Below are positions 10,417 through 19,495 of a stretch of DNA of 64,000 nt, piece after piece. The translations under genes and the position numbers were made by a program. The stretch's first letter is position 1, and every line of letters begins with the position of its first letter. The notes under the pieces were generated by a model that was not told where the DNA came from, searched no databases, and saw only the letters and a list, made by a program, of their open reading frames with translations. Origin of the DNA: Pseudomonas sp. CCI4.2 (GTDB lineage Bacteria > Pseudomonadota > Gammaproteobacteria > Pseudomonadales > Pseudomonadaceae). Where the stretch lies: NCBI RefSeq assembly GCF_034350045.1, contig NZ_CP133781.1, forward strand, positions 1,642,001-1,706,000. Reading direction: 5' to 3'.

Positions 10417-10892
10417 AGTTGGTGCATCGTCGCACACTCCAAATGGATGAGAAAAAATACGTCCATCCTCCCGCTGAAGCACTGGTGATAGTCAAAAGAC
10501 TGTTAGCGGGGCATCGGGAAATCGAAGGTCTGGCCGAATTACGGCGCGCGTCGATGGTCTATCACGATCGTTATGTCTGGGAACAAGTCGAGCGCGGCGA
10601 GTGGGTGCTGACCAAGCCTGAGGCGCGCACGTTTGACTGGGGCGATTTCGAGCCGCACGCTCGCCATCAAAGAATGCTGGCAGCATTAGAGAATCCCCCA
10701 CCGCAAATAATCCCCCCCAAATTGATATTTCGTCTGTTTGATACAGAAACAGAAGAATTTATTGTTAGCCAAAACTATTTTGGCGAATTTGAGGGGGAGT
10801 CAGGCCCGCGACGAGTCGATGCTCAAGGGTTTGGCACTTTCCCGGTGGCATCGAAAAGAGCGAGGCTGTCAGTGCTGTTAGGAAACCGCTAA
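10413..10892 (+). CDS. Hcp-linked protein of unknown function with possible transthyretin-like C-terminus
   Basis: A 159-residue soluble protein translated from an ATG that overlaps the hcp stop codon. The N-terminal half is charged and helical (about residues 20-100). The C-terminal third starts LIFRLFDTETEEFIV and continues to DAQGFGTFP. This is the strand pattern, with an Asp-Ala-x-Gly turn, seen in the small transthyretin-like domains attached to some VgrG and type VI cargo proteins. I infer a cargo, adaptor or receptor role in the same secretion module. No toxin active site is visible and the family is not recognised. Confidence 0.55.
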   Translation: MKLVHRRTLQMDEKKYVHPPAEALVIVKRLLAGHREIEGLAELRRASMVYHDRYVWEQVERGEWVLTKPEARTFDWGDFEPHARHQRMLAALENPPPQIIPPKLIFRLFDTETEEFIVSQNYFGEFEGESGPRRVDAQGFGTFPVASKRARLSVLLGNR

Positions 10893-10961
10893 CAACGGCA
10901 TGTTATTAGATGACATGGCCTGAGGGGATTGATTTATTTTCAGCGCTTCATCGAAGTTCAC

Positions 10962-11699
10962 TCAGTCCCCGTGCTCTACCGAGCCAATAAAGTTAGCCAA
11001 TTCCGGCGTACGTGGGTTAGCAAAAAGAATCTTCGGATCACCGGTTTCGTGAACCTTGCCCTCATGCATGAACACCAACTTATCGCCCACTTCCCGGGCA
11101 AAGCGCATTTCGTGGGTGACCATGATCAGGGTCATGCCGTCTTTGGCCAGTTGGCGCACGACGCTCAGCACTTCGTTGACCAGTTCGGGGTCGAGGGCGG
11201 AGGTGATTTCATCGCACAGCAGCACTTTGGGTGACATGGCCAACGCCCGAGCAATCGCCACGCGCTGTTGCTGACCGCCGGACAAGCGATCAGGGAAGGC
11301 ATCGAATTTTTCCCCCAGCCCCACGCGCTCCAGCATCTGCCGCGCAAGGTGCGCCGCTTTGGCTTTGGGCACCTTCTGCACCACCTGCGGCGCGAGCATG
11401 ACATTCTCGCCCACGCTCAAATGCGGGAACAGGTTGAATTGCTGAAACACCATGCCGACTTTCTGCCGCAAGCTGCGCAGGTCGGCGCGGGCGGCGTCGA
11501 GGTACTCGCCATCGACTTCAATGACGCCGTCGTTGATCGACTCCAGGCCATTGAGCGTGCGCAGCAAGGTGCTTTTACCCGAACCACTGCGGCCGATGAT
11601 CGCCACCACCTGACCTTCTTCAACGGTTAGGTCGATACCTTTGAGCACATGGTGGTCGCCGTAGTATTTGTGCAGGGCGGAAATTCTAAGCAACGGCAT
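10962..11699 (-). CDS. Polar amino acid ABC transporter, ATP-binding protein
   Basis: A 245-residue ABC ATPase that would power amino acid import at the inner membrane. Walker A is GRSGSGKST, the signature is LSGGQQQR, and the Walker B region reads VLLCDEITSALDPE. This last motif, with EITSALD, is typical of the glutamine/histidine type (PAAT) ATPases. I start at the ATG at 11699 (MPLLRISALHKYYG). A longer frame from 11777 runs inside the permease gene and adds no domain. The start overlaps the end of the upstream permease gene by 14 bp. It is the last gene of a four-gene operon on the minus strand. Confidence 0.93.
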   Translation of the reverse strand: MPLLRISALHKYYGDHHVLKGIDLTVEEGQVVAIIGRSGSGKSTLLRTLNGLESINDGVIEVDGEYLDAARADLRSLRQKVGMVFQQFNLFPHLSVGENVMLAPQVVQKVPKAKAAHLARQMLERVGLGEKFDAFPDRLSGGQQQRVAIARALAMSPKVLLCDEITSALDPELVNEVLSVVRQLAKDGMTLIMVTHEMRFAREVGDKLVFMHEGKVHETGDPKILFANPRTPELANFIGSVEHGD

Positions 11700-12333
11700 G
11701 CAGTCTCCTTTCCAGATAGCGGGCACTGAGCGACAAGGGGTAACAGAGCAGGAAATAGCCGAGGGCGACGAAGCCATAGACCAAGAACGGTTGAAAGGTA
11801 GCGTTGGCTAGCATGCCGCCGGTTTTGGTCAGCTCCGTGAAGCCAATGATCGAGGTCACAGCGGTGCCTTTGATCACTTGCACCGAGAATCCAACGGTGG
11901 GTGCCACCGCAATGCGCAGGGCTTGGGGCAAAATCACGTAACGCAATTGCTCAAAAGGCGACAGCGCCAGGCTGGCAGAGGCCTCCCACTGACCATGAGC
12001 AATTGACTCAACACAGCCGCGCCAGATTTCAGCCAAATACGCGCTGGTAAACAGGGTCAGTGCCAGCGCGGCAGCGAACCAAGGCGAGATATCGATGCCC
12101 AGTAACGCGACACCGAAGAACACCAGAAACAGCTGCATCAGCAACGGCGTGCCCTGAAACAACTCGATGTACACCCGCGCCAGCCAGCGCGGCGCGCTCA
12201 ACGTCGAAATCCGCAGGGTCATTACCAGCAACCCGATAACACCGCCGCCGACGAATGCCACCAGCGACAGCGCCACGGTCCATTGCAGGCCGATAAGCAA
12301 GTTGCGCACGACGTCCCAAAGGGTGAAATCCAT
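11686..12333 (-). CDS. Polar amino acid ABC transporter, permease
   Basis: A 215-residue inner membrane permease of the His/Glu/Gln type with about five membrane segments. The EAA-like cytoplasmic loop is at roughly residues 110-150 (WEASASLALSPFEQLRYVILPQALR region), which docks on the ATPase. I start at the ATG at 12333, giving MDFTLWDVV. Its A is shared with the TGA of the upstream permease, a one-base overlap that implies coupled translation. A much longer frame upstream runs through the other permease gene and is not a gene. It forms a heterodimer with the second permease. Confidence 0.92.
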   Translation of the reverse strand: MDFTLWDVVRNLLIGLQWTVALSLVAFVGGGVIGLLVMTLRISTLSAPRWLARVYIELFQGTPLLMQLFLVFFGVALLGIDISPWFAAALALTLFTSAYLAEIWRGCVESIAHGQWEASASLALSPFEQLRYVILPQALRIAVAPTVGFSVQVIKGTAVTSIIGFTELTKTGGMLANATFQPFLVYGFVALGYFLLCYPLSLSARYLERRLHAVA

Positions 12334-12998
12334 CAGTTGCTCCTCGAAATGTAGCGTCGCCCGACCCACGCCAATAACTGGCGGATCAGTACGGCCATGC
12401 ACAGGTAAATCAGCGTGGTGACGATGTACGTTTCGAACGCCCGGAAGTTGCGCGACTGGATGAAGTTGGCGGCGAAGCTCAACTCTTCGGTAGCGATCTG
12501 TGAGCAGACCGCCGAGCCCAGCATGACGATGATGATTTGGCTGGTCAGCGCGGGCCAGACTTTGCCCAACGCCGGAATCAACACCACATGACGAAACGCC
12601 TCGGCGCGACTCATGGCCAAAGCGGCCGCTGCTTCGAGTTGCCCCCTTGATACGGCCTGAATGCCAGCACGAATGATCTCGGTGGAGTACGCACCCAAGT
12701 TGACCACCATCGCCAACACGGCCGCTTCCCACTCTGAAATCTTCACCCCCAGCGACGGTAAGCCGAAGAAAATGAAGAACAGTTGCACCAGAAATGGCGT
12801 GTTACGGATCAGCTCGACGTACACGCCGAAAATCGATGAGTACGGGCGGATGTTCCACGCTCTGCACACCGCACCGACAATGCCAAGGCCAACCCCGAAC
12901 AGCGTGCCGATGGCCGTCAGTTCCAAGGTGAATAAAGCCCCCCGCAGCAACAGGTTGGCGTTTTGCAGGACCGGCAGGAAATCGAAGTGATACGACAT
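12333..12998 (-). CDS. Polar amino acid ABC transporter, permease
   Basis: A 221-residue second permease of the same importer. It starts MSYHFDFLPVLQNANLLL with membrane segments after residue 20. The conserved loop containing RGQLEAAAALAMSRAEAFRHV is at about 125-145. Its start lies 15 bp downstream of the binding-protein gene's stop, and it ends in a one-base overlap with the next permease. This tight order, binding protein, permease, permease, ATPase, is the standard layout for the family. The substrate is probably a polar amino acid or opine, but it cannot be read from the permease. Confidence 0.92.
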   Translation of the reverse strand: MSYHFDFLPVLQNANLLLRGALFTLELTAIGTLFGVGLGIVGAVCRAWNIRPYSSIFGVYVELIRNTPFLVQLFFIFFGLPSLGVKISEWEAAVLAMVVNLGAYSTEIIRAGIQAVSRGQLEAAAALAMSRAEAFRHVVLIPALGKVWPALTSQIIIVMLGSAVCSQIATEELSFAANFIQSRNFRAFETYIVTTLIYLCMAVLIRQLLAWVGRRYISRSN

Positions 12999-13013
12999 GG
13001 CGGGGGCTCCAGA

Positions 13014-13799
13014 TCAGAAGCCAGCCGGCAGCGGTTGTTTGAGCCATAGCTGCGAGTTCTTTTCCAGCGCACCGTCGGCAAGGGCGGCCGTGAGGATCTC
13101 GTTAACCTTGGCCAGTAACTCCGGCTCGTTTTTGTTAACGCCCACATACACTGGCGAGTCCTTTAGCTTCACCTTCAACGCGGGAATGCGTTTCGGGTTG
13201 CGTTCGCTGATGGCGACCATGACCACGTTGCCGCTGGCGATCAGATCCACTTGGCCGGCGAGGTAGGCGGCGATGGTCGAGTTGTTGTCCTCGAAGCGCT
13301 TAATGGTCACGCCTTCCGGGGCCACGTTGGTCAGCTCGATGTCTTCAATCGCACCCCGGGTCACGCTGATGGTTTTGCCGGTCAAATCACTGAGTTCTTT
13401 GATGGGCGCATCGGGCGGGCCGAAGACAGCGAGATAGAAAGGCGCATAGGCACGGGAAAAATCGATGACTTTTTCGCGCTCAAGGTTCTTGCCTAGGCTT
13501 GAGATCACCACATCAACTTTGCCTGTGGTCAGAAACGGGATGCGGTTAGTGCTGTTGACCGGCGTTAATTGCAGCTTGACCTTCAATTGGTCAGCCAGCA
13601 GGTGTGCGGTGTCGATGTCCAGCCCGCGCGGCTGCATGTCTGGGCCGACCGAGCCGAAGGGTGGAAAGTCCTGAGGCACCGCCACCTTCAATACGCCTCG
13701 GGTCATCACGTCGTCCAGCCCATTAGCGTGAGCGGGCGCTTGGCCGAGCATCAGGCTCGCAAACAGAGCAGTGAGTAAGACGCTGTAGCACTTTTTCAT
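13014..13799 (-). CDS. Amino acid ABC transporter, periplasmic substrate-binding protein
   Basis: A 261-residue periplasmic binding protein of family 3. The signal peptide (MKKCYSVLLTALFASLMLG, cut after AHA near residue 26) is followed by DDVMTRGVLKVAV and PPFGSVG, the usual start of the mature fold. The start at 13799 has GGAG seven bases upstream; an in-frame ATG at 13817 would add six residues. The ligand-binding pattern, including the DVVISSLGKNLEREK region, is of the polar amino acid type. It heads the operon, so its promoter should lie in 13800-14000. The ligand is not predicted. Confidence 0.92.
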   Translation of the reverse strand: MKKCYSVLLTALFASLMLGQAPAHANGLDDVMTRGVLKVAVPQDFPPFGSVGPDMQPRGLDIDTAHLLADQLKVKLQLTPVNSTNRIPFLTTGKVDVVISSLGKNLEREKVIDFSRAYAPFYLAVFGPPDAPIKELSDLTGKTISVTRGAIEDIELTNVAPEGVTIKRFEDNNSTIAAYLAGQVDLIASGNVVMVAISERNPKRIPALKVKLKDSPVYVGVNKNEPELLAKVNEILTAALADGALEKNSQLWLKQPLPAGF

Positions 13800-14110
13800 A
13801 GGAAGACTCCGAGTCATACGAAAGGCATGTCTCTATCCAGTGCACAGTGCATGCCAGCGCTTTGCTACTCCAGCTTTCGGGGTCCAGGCGACCGGGTAGC
13901 TGCGTGCTGTGGCCTGTTAGCGCGCATGTCGCTCCGTTTTGGCGCACAGTTTTGCACTGACTTTGGGCCTGCTTTGATGCTTGATGGTGCCAAGTTATTG
14001 CCTGACTCATGCAGGACCATAGCAAGAGTCAATCAACCTCGGCTTCCTGAACCCGGTGAGTACCGCTATGATGGACCACGATTTTTAGCCTACGACCTCG
14101 GAGACTTTCC
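13800..14110. promoter_or_regulatory. Divergent promoter region between the ABC importer and trxA
   Basis: No gene is seen in these 311 bp. The left part should carry the promoter of the importer operon. It contains a TGCAC-AGTGCA inverted repeat at about 13841-13851 that could be an operator. The right part serves trxA: a TATGAT at 14067-14072 makes a good -10 box 39 bp before the ATG, with a poor -35 match (TTCCTG, 14044-14049) at 17-bp spacing. Neither promoter is proven. Confidence 0.4.
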
Positions 14111-14440
14111 ATGAGTAGCGATCTTATTAAACACGTCAGTGACGCCAGCTTCGAAGCAGAAGTCCTGAAGGCTGAAGGCGCGGTACTGGTTGATTACTGG
14201 GCTGAGTGGTGTGGCCCATGCAAAATGATTGCCCCGGTCCTGGACGAAATCGCCGAGACCTATAAAGGCAAGTTGACGATTGCCAAGTTGAACATCGACG
14301 AAAACCAGGAAACACCTGCCAAGCACGGCGTTCGCGGCATTCCGACCTTGATGTTGTTCAAGAACGGTAACGTCGAGGCCACCAAAGTGGGCGCTCTGTC
14401 GAAGTCGCAGCTGACTGCATTTCTCGACAGCAACATCTGA
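14111..14440 (+). CDS. trxA: Thioredoxin 1
   Basis: A 109-residue cytosolic thiol-disulphide reductase that serves ribonucleotide reductase and methionine sulphoxide reductase and keeps cytosolic proteins reduced. The active site WCGPC is at residues 33-37 and the cis-proline lies in RGIPTLMLF near 77. Length and fold signature are those of TrxA. It is followed at once by an intrinsic terminator and then by rho, the usual Pseudomonas order. It is its own transcription unit. Confidence 0.97.
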   Translation: MSSDLIKHVSDASFEAEVLKAEGAVLVDYWAEWCGPCKMIAPVLDEIAETYKGKLTIAKLNIDENQETPAKHGVRGIPTLMLFKNGNVEATKVGALSKSQLTAFLDSNI

Positions 14441-14451
14441 AGCACCTAAAG

Positions 14452-14474
14452 CCCCGCATACAGCGGGGTTTTTT
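14452..14474 (+). terminator. Intrinsic terminator of trxA
   Basis: A six-base GC stem, CCCCGC/GCGGGG, with a five-base loop, followed directly by six T residues. It begins 12 bp after the trxA stop codon. Confidence 0.9.
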
Positions 14475-14670
14475 ATGTGGCCGGGACTAGACGCCCTGAA
14501 AGTCCAGTGTTACATTCGGCCCCGCAATGGTTTCTCCATTGCCCCCTGCTAGCCGTCGCCGACGCTTCTCCTTTCGAATTAGTACGCGATCCTGTCGCCT
14601 TCTCTGCGGCGCGGCCTCATTAAGCCAAAAGCTTAATTTCCCCTCCCATACATGATTACGTCATTCCTAT
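14475..14670 (+). promoter_or_regulatory. C-rich, G-poor leader of rho
   Basis: About 195 bp before rho. The stretch 14518-14650 is rich in C and T (for example TCTCCATTGCCCCCTGC and TTCCCCTCCC) and fairly poor in G, the composition of Rho loading (rut) sites. Rho in enterobacteria attenuates its own leader, so autoregulation here is a reasonable inference. The leader also holds a 42-codon frame, ATG at 14527 to TGA at 14655, encoding an Arg/Ser-rich peptide (MVSPLPPASRRRRFSF at its start). It has no good ribosome site, and I do not call it a gene, though a RhoL-like leader peptide is possible. Confidence 0.45.
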
Positions 14671-15930
14671 ATGAACCTGACTGAACTCAAGCAAAAGCCG
14701 ATTACCGATCTGCTCGAAATGGCCGAACAGATGGGCATAGAAAATATGGCCCGTTCGCGCAAGCAGGATGTGATTTTTTCCCTGCTGAAAAAGCACGCCA
14801 AGAGTGGCGAGGAAATTTCCGGTGATGGCGTGCTGGAGATTCTCCAGGACGGCTTCGGTTTCCTCCGCTCTGCAGATGCCTCCTACCTTGCCGGTCCAGA
14901 CGATATTTACGTCTCGCCGAGCCAGATCCGCCGTTTCAACCTGCGCACCGGCGACACCATAGTCGGCAAGATCCGTCCGCCTAAAGAAGGCGAGCGTTAT
15001 TTCGCCCTGCTCAAGGTCGACACGATCAACTACGACCGTCCGGAAAACGCGAAGAACAAGATTCTTTTCGAAAACCTGACGCCGTTGTTCCCGACTATTC
15101 GGATGAAGATGGAAGTCGGTAACGGTTCGACTGAAGACCTTACCGGCCGGGTGATCGATCTTTGCGCCCCGATTGGTAAAGGCCAGCGTGGTCTGATCGT
15201 TGCGCCGCCGAAAGCCGGCAAAACCATCATGCTGCAGAACATCGCGGCGAACATCACGCGTAACAACCCGGAAGTCCATCTGATCGTTTTGCTGATCGAT
15301 GAGCGTCCAGAAGAAGTAACCGAAATGCAGCGCACCGTGCGCGGCGAAGTGGTTGCTTCGACCTTCGACGAGCCACCAACCCGGCACGTACAGGTTGCCG
15401 AAATGGTGATCGAGAAGGCCAAGCGTTTGGTCGAACACAAAAAAGACGTGGTGATCCTGCTCGACTCCATCACCCGTCTGGCTCGTGCCTATAACACCGT
15501 GATCCCAAGCTCCGGCAAGGTACTCACGGGTGGTGTCGATGCTCACGCCCTGGAGAAGCCGAAACGTTTCTTCGGTGCTGCACGGAACATCGAAGAAGGC
15601 GGCTCGCTGACCATCATCGCTACCGCGCTGGTTGAAACCGGCTCGAAGATGGATGAAGTGATCTACGAAGAATTCAAAGGCACGGGCAACATGGAACTGC
15701 CGTTGGATCGTAAGATCGCTGAAAAACGCGTGTTCCCGGCCATCAACATCAACCGTTCCGGCACCCGCCGCGAAGAGTTGCTGACAGCTGATGACGAGCT
15801 GCAACGGATGTGGATTCTGCGCAAATTGCTGCACCCAATGGACGAAGTCGCGGCTATCGAATTCCTGATCGACAAGCTGAAGCAGACCAAGACCAACGAC
15901 GAGTTCTTCCTGTCGATGAAGCGCAAATAA
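14671..15930 (+). CDS. rho: Transcription termination factor Rho
   Basis: The hexameric RNA helicase that ends transcription of untranslated RNA. The 419-residue protein has the usual order. The N-terminal helical bundle is at 1-47. The cold-shock RNA-binding fold at about 48-125 includes GFGFLRS. Walker A, APPKAGKT, is at 178-185, and Walker B, VILLD, is at about 261-265. Q- and R-loop regions follow. The C-terminal [16 protein letters not shown] segment is typical. Nothing is missing or inserted. It ends in its own intrinsic terminator. Confidence 0.98.
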   Translation: MNLTELKQKPITDLLEMAEQMGIENMARSRKQDVIFSLLKKHAKSGEEISGDGVLEILQDGFGFLRSADASYLAGPDDIYVSPSQIRRFNLRTGDTIVGKIRPPKEGERYFALLKVDTINYDRPENAKNKILFENLTPLFPTIRMKMEVGNGSTEDLTGRVIDLCAPIGKGQRGLIVAPPKAGKTIMLQNIAANITRNNPEVHLIVLLIDERPEEVTEMQRTVRGEVVASTFDEPPTRHVQVAEMVIEKAKRLVEHKKDVVILLDSITRLARAYNTVIPSSGKVLTGGVDAHALEKPKRFFGAARNIEEGGSLTIIATALVETGSKMDEVIYEEFKGTGNMELPLDRKIAEKRVFPAININRSGTRREELLTADDELQRMWILRKLLHPMDEVAAIEFLIDKLKQTKTNDEFFLSMKRK

Positions 15931-15969
15931 GCCGCTGATTCAACCCGGCTGAACCGTACAAAAAGAGTG

Positions 15970-15996
15970 GTGTCCTTAGGGACACCATTTTTTTTT
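15970..15996 (+). terminator. Intrinsic terminator of rho
   Basis: A seven-base stem, GGTGTCC/GGACACC, with a four-base TTAG loop, then ATT and a T run. It ends about 10 bp before the GTG start of the acyltransferase gene, so that gene probably has its own promoter very close by or relies on read-through. Confidence 0.88.
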
Positions 15997-16007
15997 GGAA
16001 CACGGAA

Positions 16008-17966
16008 GTGAATTACATCCTTGGCAATCGTCGTGACATCGACGGATTACGGGCGCTGGCCGTCATCCCGGTCGTCTTGTTTCATTATGGATTCAACGGC
16101 TTCAGCGGCGGCTTTGTCGGCGTCGATGTGTTTTTTGTCATTTCAGGATTCCTGATTACCTCAATCATCTGCCGAGAGATCGAAGCCGGGCGGTTCAGTT
16201 TTTATGAGTTTTGGTCGCGGCGTGCCCGACGCATCATCCCGGCATTGAGTCTGGTGATGGGCGCCACGCTGTTAGTCGGTTGGTTGCTGCTGCCGCCTAA
16301 CGATTATGCGCAGCTGGGTCGAACCGTTCGTTATCAGGCGATGTTCGCCTCCAACATTCTCTTCATGCGCCAAGACGGTTACTTCGATGCCGCCTCGGCC
16401 TTCAAGCCGTTACTGCACACCTGGTCACTGGCGGTCGAAGAGCAGTACTACATTTTCTTTCCGCTGCTGATGGTCCTGCTTACGCGTTACCTCCGGCGTT
16501 GGCGATGGGCATTGTTTGCGTTATTAGTGGGCTCGTTTTTGCTTAATGTCTGGACCGTAAATCGGCAACCCGACGTGGCGTTCTTTTTATTGCCGATGCG
16601 CGCGTGGGAGTTGTTGTGCGGGGCAATGCTGGCCGTGCTGCCGGTTTCGCAACGCAGTCTGCGCCCGTGGGTGTATCAGGCGGTGAGCGCGGCAGGGCTG
16701 GCGGCCGTGATGCTGGCAGTGTGTTGGCTGGACAAAAACACGCTATTTCCGGGGTGTGCGGCATTGCTTCCAGTCGTGGGCGCTACGGCCATGATTTGGG
16801 CTAATGGTCAGTCCCCAACATGGGTGGGGCGACTCCTGAGCATGCCGGCGCTGGTAGGCATTGGGTTGATCTCTTATTCACTGTACCTCTGGCATTGGCC
16901 GATTTTTGTCTACGCCAACGCGGCATCGGTCGACGGCCTGCAGTTCAATGAAGCCTGTTTGTGGGTGCTGCTCAGTTTCGTGTTGGCTTACCTGAGTTGG
17001 CGTTTTGTGGAACTTCCCTTCAGGCAAAAGCGTTTGGTGGCCGGTCGTGGGTCAGTTGTGGTTACTGCCGCTATTAGCATGTTGGTGCTGGCCATGGTTG
17101 GCCAAACGATACGTTGGAAGGATGGCGTACCTGAACGTTTGTCCGCGCAAGCCATGCGTTATGCCCAAGCGCGTCATTGGACCCAAGGACAGATGGCGTG
17201 CCTCATGCGCACGGAAAGTCCGGACTTAAACACGGTGTGCCGTTTTGGCGGGGCCGCCGACACTCCGCCGCTGCAATTGGTGTGGGGTGATAGCCATGCT
17301 GCCGCGTTGACCCCCGCGCTTCGGGCGGATGCAGAGCGTTATGGCATGCCGGTCTGGCTGGCCAGTCTGGCGGGTTGCCCGCCGATCATTGGTGCGAATG
17401 TTCGTCAGCAGTGCGAAGACTTCAATCAGCAGACGTTGGCGCTGGTCCGTCGCGAAAAGGTTCACGATGTGGTGTTGGCGGGTCGCTGGAGTCTTTACCT
17501 GTATGGCGAAGAGAACGGTGACCGAAAATACGTGGTGTTCCGCGCGGATAACCAGGGCAGTGCCGAGCAACACATGGCGGACGATCTGCGCAGCATGGTT
17601 GCCCGTTTACGCGAAACCGGTGCCAGGGTTTGGCTGTTCAAAGAGGTGCCGATGCAACGACCGGGCACCATCGGTCGCCTGAGCAGTCTAGCCATGATCG
17701 GTCGTTCGGCGTCGCTGGTGGGCCGCCCCGTCGCTGAATATAAAGCGCGAGAACAGTTCATCGACGGCGTGTTCGCGCAATTGAGCGCCGCCGACGCCCA
17801 AGTGCGGGTGCTCGATCCGTCCGCGCTGTTGTGCGCCGGGGGTATTTGTCGGGCCGAAGTAAACGGTGCGCCGTTGTACATGGACGAAAATCACCTGTCG
17901 GATCAGGGTGGCGAACGTATGAAGCCATTGTTCGAGACGATTTTCTTGAGCGAAAATGCCCGCTGA
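16008..17966 (+). CDS. OafA/YrhL-type O-acyltransferase with SGNH domain
   Basis: A 652-residue inner membrane acyltransferase, probably O-acetylating lipopolysaccharide O-antigen or another surface glycan. The N-terminal acyltransferase-3 domain (about 1-360) begins with the typical RRDIDGLRALAVIPVVLFH and has about ten membrane segments. The C-terminal periplasmic SGNH domain shows the catalytic VWGDSHAAAL near residue 425 and ENHLSDQGG near 630. The start is GTG at 16008. This two-domain layout is that of fused acetyl-transfer systems in which the SGNH part finishes the transfer. Lying between rho and ubiD is usual for Pseudomonas. Confidence 0.92.
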   Translation: MNYILGNRRDIDGLRALAVIPVVLFHYGFNGFSGGFVGVDVFFVISGFLITSIICREIEAGRFSFYEFWSRRARRIIPALSLVMGATLLVGWLLLPPNDYAQLGRTVRYQAMFASNILFMRQDGYFDAASAFKPLLHTWSLAVEEQYYIFFPLLMVLLTRYLRRWRWALFALLVGSFLLNVWTVNRQPDVAFFLLPMRAWELLCGAMLAVLPVSQRSLRPWVYQAVSAAGLAAVMLAVCWLDKNTLFPGCAALLPVVGATAMIWANGQSPTWVGRLLSMPALVGIGLISYSLYLWHWPIFVYANAASVDGLQFNEACLWVLLSFVLAYLSWRFVELPFRQKRLVAGRGSVVVTAAISMLVLAMVGQTIRWKDGVPERLSAQAMRYAQARHWTQGQMACLMRTESPDLNTVCRFGGAADTPPLQLVWGDSHAAALTPALRADAERYGMPVWLASLAGCPPIIGANVRQQCEDFNQQTLALVRREKVHDVVLAGRWSLYLYGEENGDRKYVVFRADNQGSAEQHMADDLRSMVARLRETGARVWLFKEVPMQRPGTIGRLSSLAMIGRSASLVGRPVAEYKAREQFIDGVFAQLSAADAQVRVLDPSALLCAGGICRAEVNGAPLYMDENHLSDQGGERMKPLFETIFLSENAR

Positions 17967-18028
17967 CGTCGCCTATTCACGCTTCAGAGCAGGTAGGATG
18001 TGCGTCTATTTTAGGAATGGCCTGATCA

Positions 18029-19495
18029 ATGAAATTCAAGGACCTTCGGGATTTCGTGCAGCAGCTTGAGCAGCGCGGAGAGTTGAAACGCATTAAGGTG
18101 CCCGTCTCGCCGGTGCTTGAGATGACCGAAATTTGCGACCGAACCTTGCGCAGCAAAGGTCCGGCCTTGCTCTTTGAAAACCCCATCGGTTATGACATTC
18201 CCGTACTCGGTAATCTGTTCGGTACGCCACAGCGCGTGGCCATGGGCATGGGCGCTGAGGCCGTCAGCGAACTGCGTGAAATCGGCAAGCTGCTGGCGTT
18301 TCTCAAAGAGCCGGAGCCGCCCAAAGGCCTGAAGGACGCGTGGTCCAAGCTGCCTATTTTTCGCAAAATCATCGCCATGGCGCCCAAGGTCGTCAAAGAC
18401 GCGCCGTGCCAGGAACTGGTCATCGAAGGCGATGATGTCGACCTCGGTATGTTGCCGGTCCAGACGTGTTGGCCGGGCGATGTCGGTCCGCTGATCACCT
18501 GGGGCCTGACCGTCACCAAAGGTCCGAACAAGGACCGCCAAAACCTCGGTATTTATCGTCAGCAAGTGATTGGCCGCAACAAGGTCATCATGCGCTGGCT
18601 GAGCCACCGTGGCGGTGCGCTGGATTTCAGGGAGTGGTGCGAGAAGCACCCCGGCAAGCCGTTTCCGGTGGCCGTGGCGTTGGGCGCTGACCCGGCAACG
18701 ATTCTCGGCGCAGTGACGCCGGTGCCTGACAGCTTGTCCGAATACGCATTTGCTGGCTTGCTGCGTGGTAATCGCACCGAGCTGATCAAATGCCGTGGCA
18801 ACGACCTGCAAGTTCCGGCCAGCGCGGAAATCGTCCTCGAAGGCGTAATTCATCCCGGCGAGATGGCCGATGAAGGGCCGTACGGCGACCACACCGGGTA
18901 TTACAATGAAGTCGACAGCTTCCCAGTGTTCACGGTCGAACGCATTACCCATCGAATCAAACCGATTTACCACAGCACCTACACCGGTCGGCCACCTGAT
19001 GAGCCCGCTATCCTTGGTGTAGCGCTAAACGAAGTGTTCGTGCCCATCTTGCAAAAGCAGTTTCCAGAGATTACCGATTTCTACTTGCCGCCTGAAGGCT
19101 GTTCCTACCGCATGGCCATCGTGACCATCAAGAAACAGTATCCCGGCCACGCCAAGCGCGTAATGCTCGGCGTCTGGTCGTTTCTGCGACAGTTCATGTA
19201 CACCAAGTTCGTTATTGTCACCGACGATGACATTAACGCTCGGGACTGGAACGATGTGGTCTGGGCCATTACCACGCGCATGGACCCCAAGCGCGACACG
19301 GTGATGATCGAAAATACGCCGATCGACTATCTCGATTTCGCCTCGCCAGTCTCCGGCTTGGGTTCGAAGATGGGTTTGGACGCAACACATAAATGGCCGG
19401 GTGAAACCACGCGCGAGTGGGGTCGGGTTATCGTCAAGGATGAAGCGGTGACACGCCGGATCGACGATATTTGGAATGAGTTAGGAATAGATTGA
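18029..19495 (+). CDS. ubiD: 4-hydroxy-3-polyprenylbenzoate decarboxylase
   Basis: Removes the carboxyl group from the prenylated 4-hydroxybenzoate ring in ubiquinone synthesis, using prenylated FMN made by UbiX. At 488 residues it matches the family. The prFMN-binding stretch with [11 protein letters not shown] and [11 protein letters not shown] is at about 170-200, and the acid residues around [12 protein letters not shown] near 285 are typical. The following reductase gene starts on the stop codon: the last A of TGA is the first base of its ATG. This suggests cotranslation but not a shared pathway. Confidence 0.97.
   Translation: MKFKDLRDFVQQLEQRGELKRIKVPVSPVLEMTEICDRTLRSKGPALLFENPIGYDIPVLGNLFGTPQRVAMGMGAEAVSELREIGKLLAFLKEPEPPKGLKDAWSKLPIFRKIIAMAPKVVKDAPCQELVIEGDDVDLGMLPVQTCWPGDVGPLITWGLTVTKGPNKDRQNLGIYRQQVIGRNKVIMRWLSHRGGALDFREWCEKHPGKPFPVAVALGADPATILGAVTPVPDSLSEYAFAGLLRGNRTELIKCRGNDLQVPASAEIVLEGVIHPGEMADEGPYGDHTGYYNEVDSFPVFTVERITHRIKPIYHSTYTGRPPDEPAILGVALNEVFVPILQKQFPEITDFYLPPEGCSYRMAIVTIKKQYPGHAKRVMLGVWSFLRQFMYTKFVIVTDDDINARDWNDVVWAITTRMDPKRDTVMIENTPIDYLDFASPVSGLGSKMGLDATHKWPGETTREWGRVIVKDEAVTRRIDDIWNELGID

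Noticed and set aside
14656..15834. 392-codon open frame antisense to rho
   Set aside because: Wholly inside a well-conserved gene on the other strand. Such long antisense frames follow from GC-rich third positions, and there is no domain or ribosome site.
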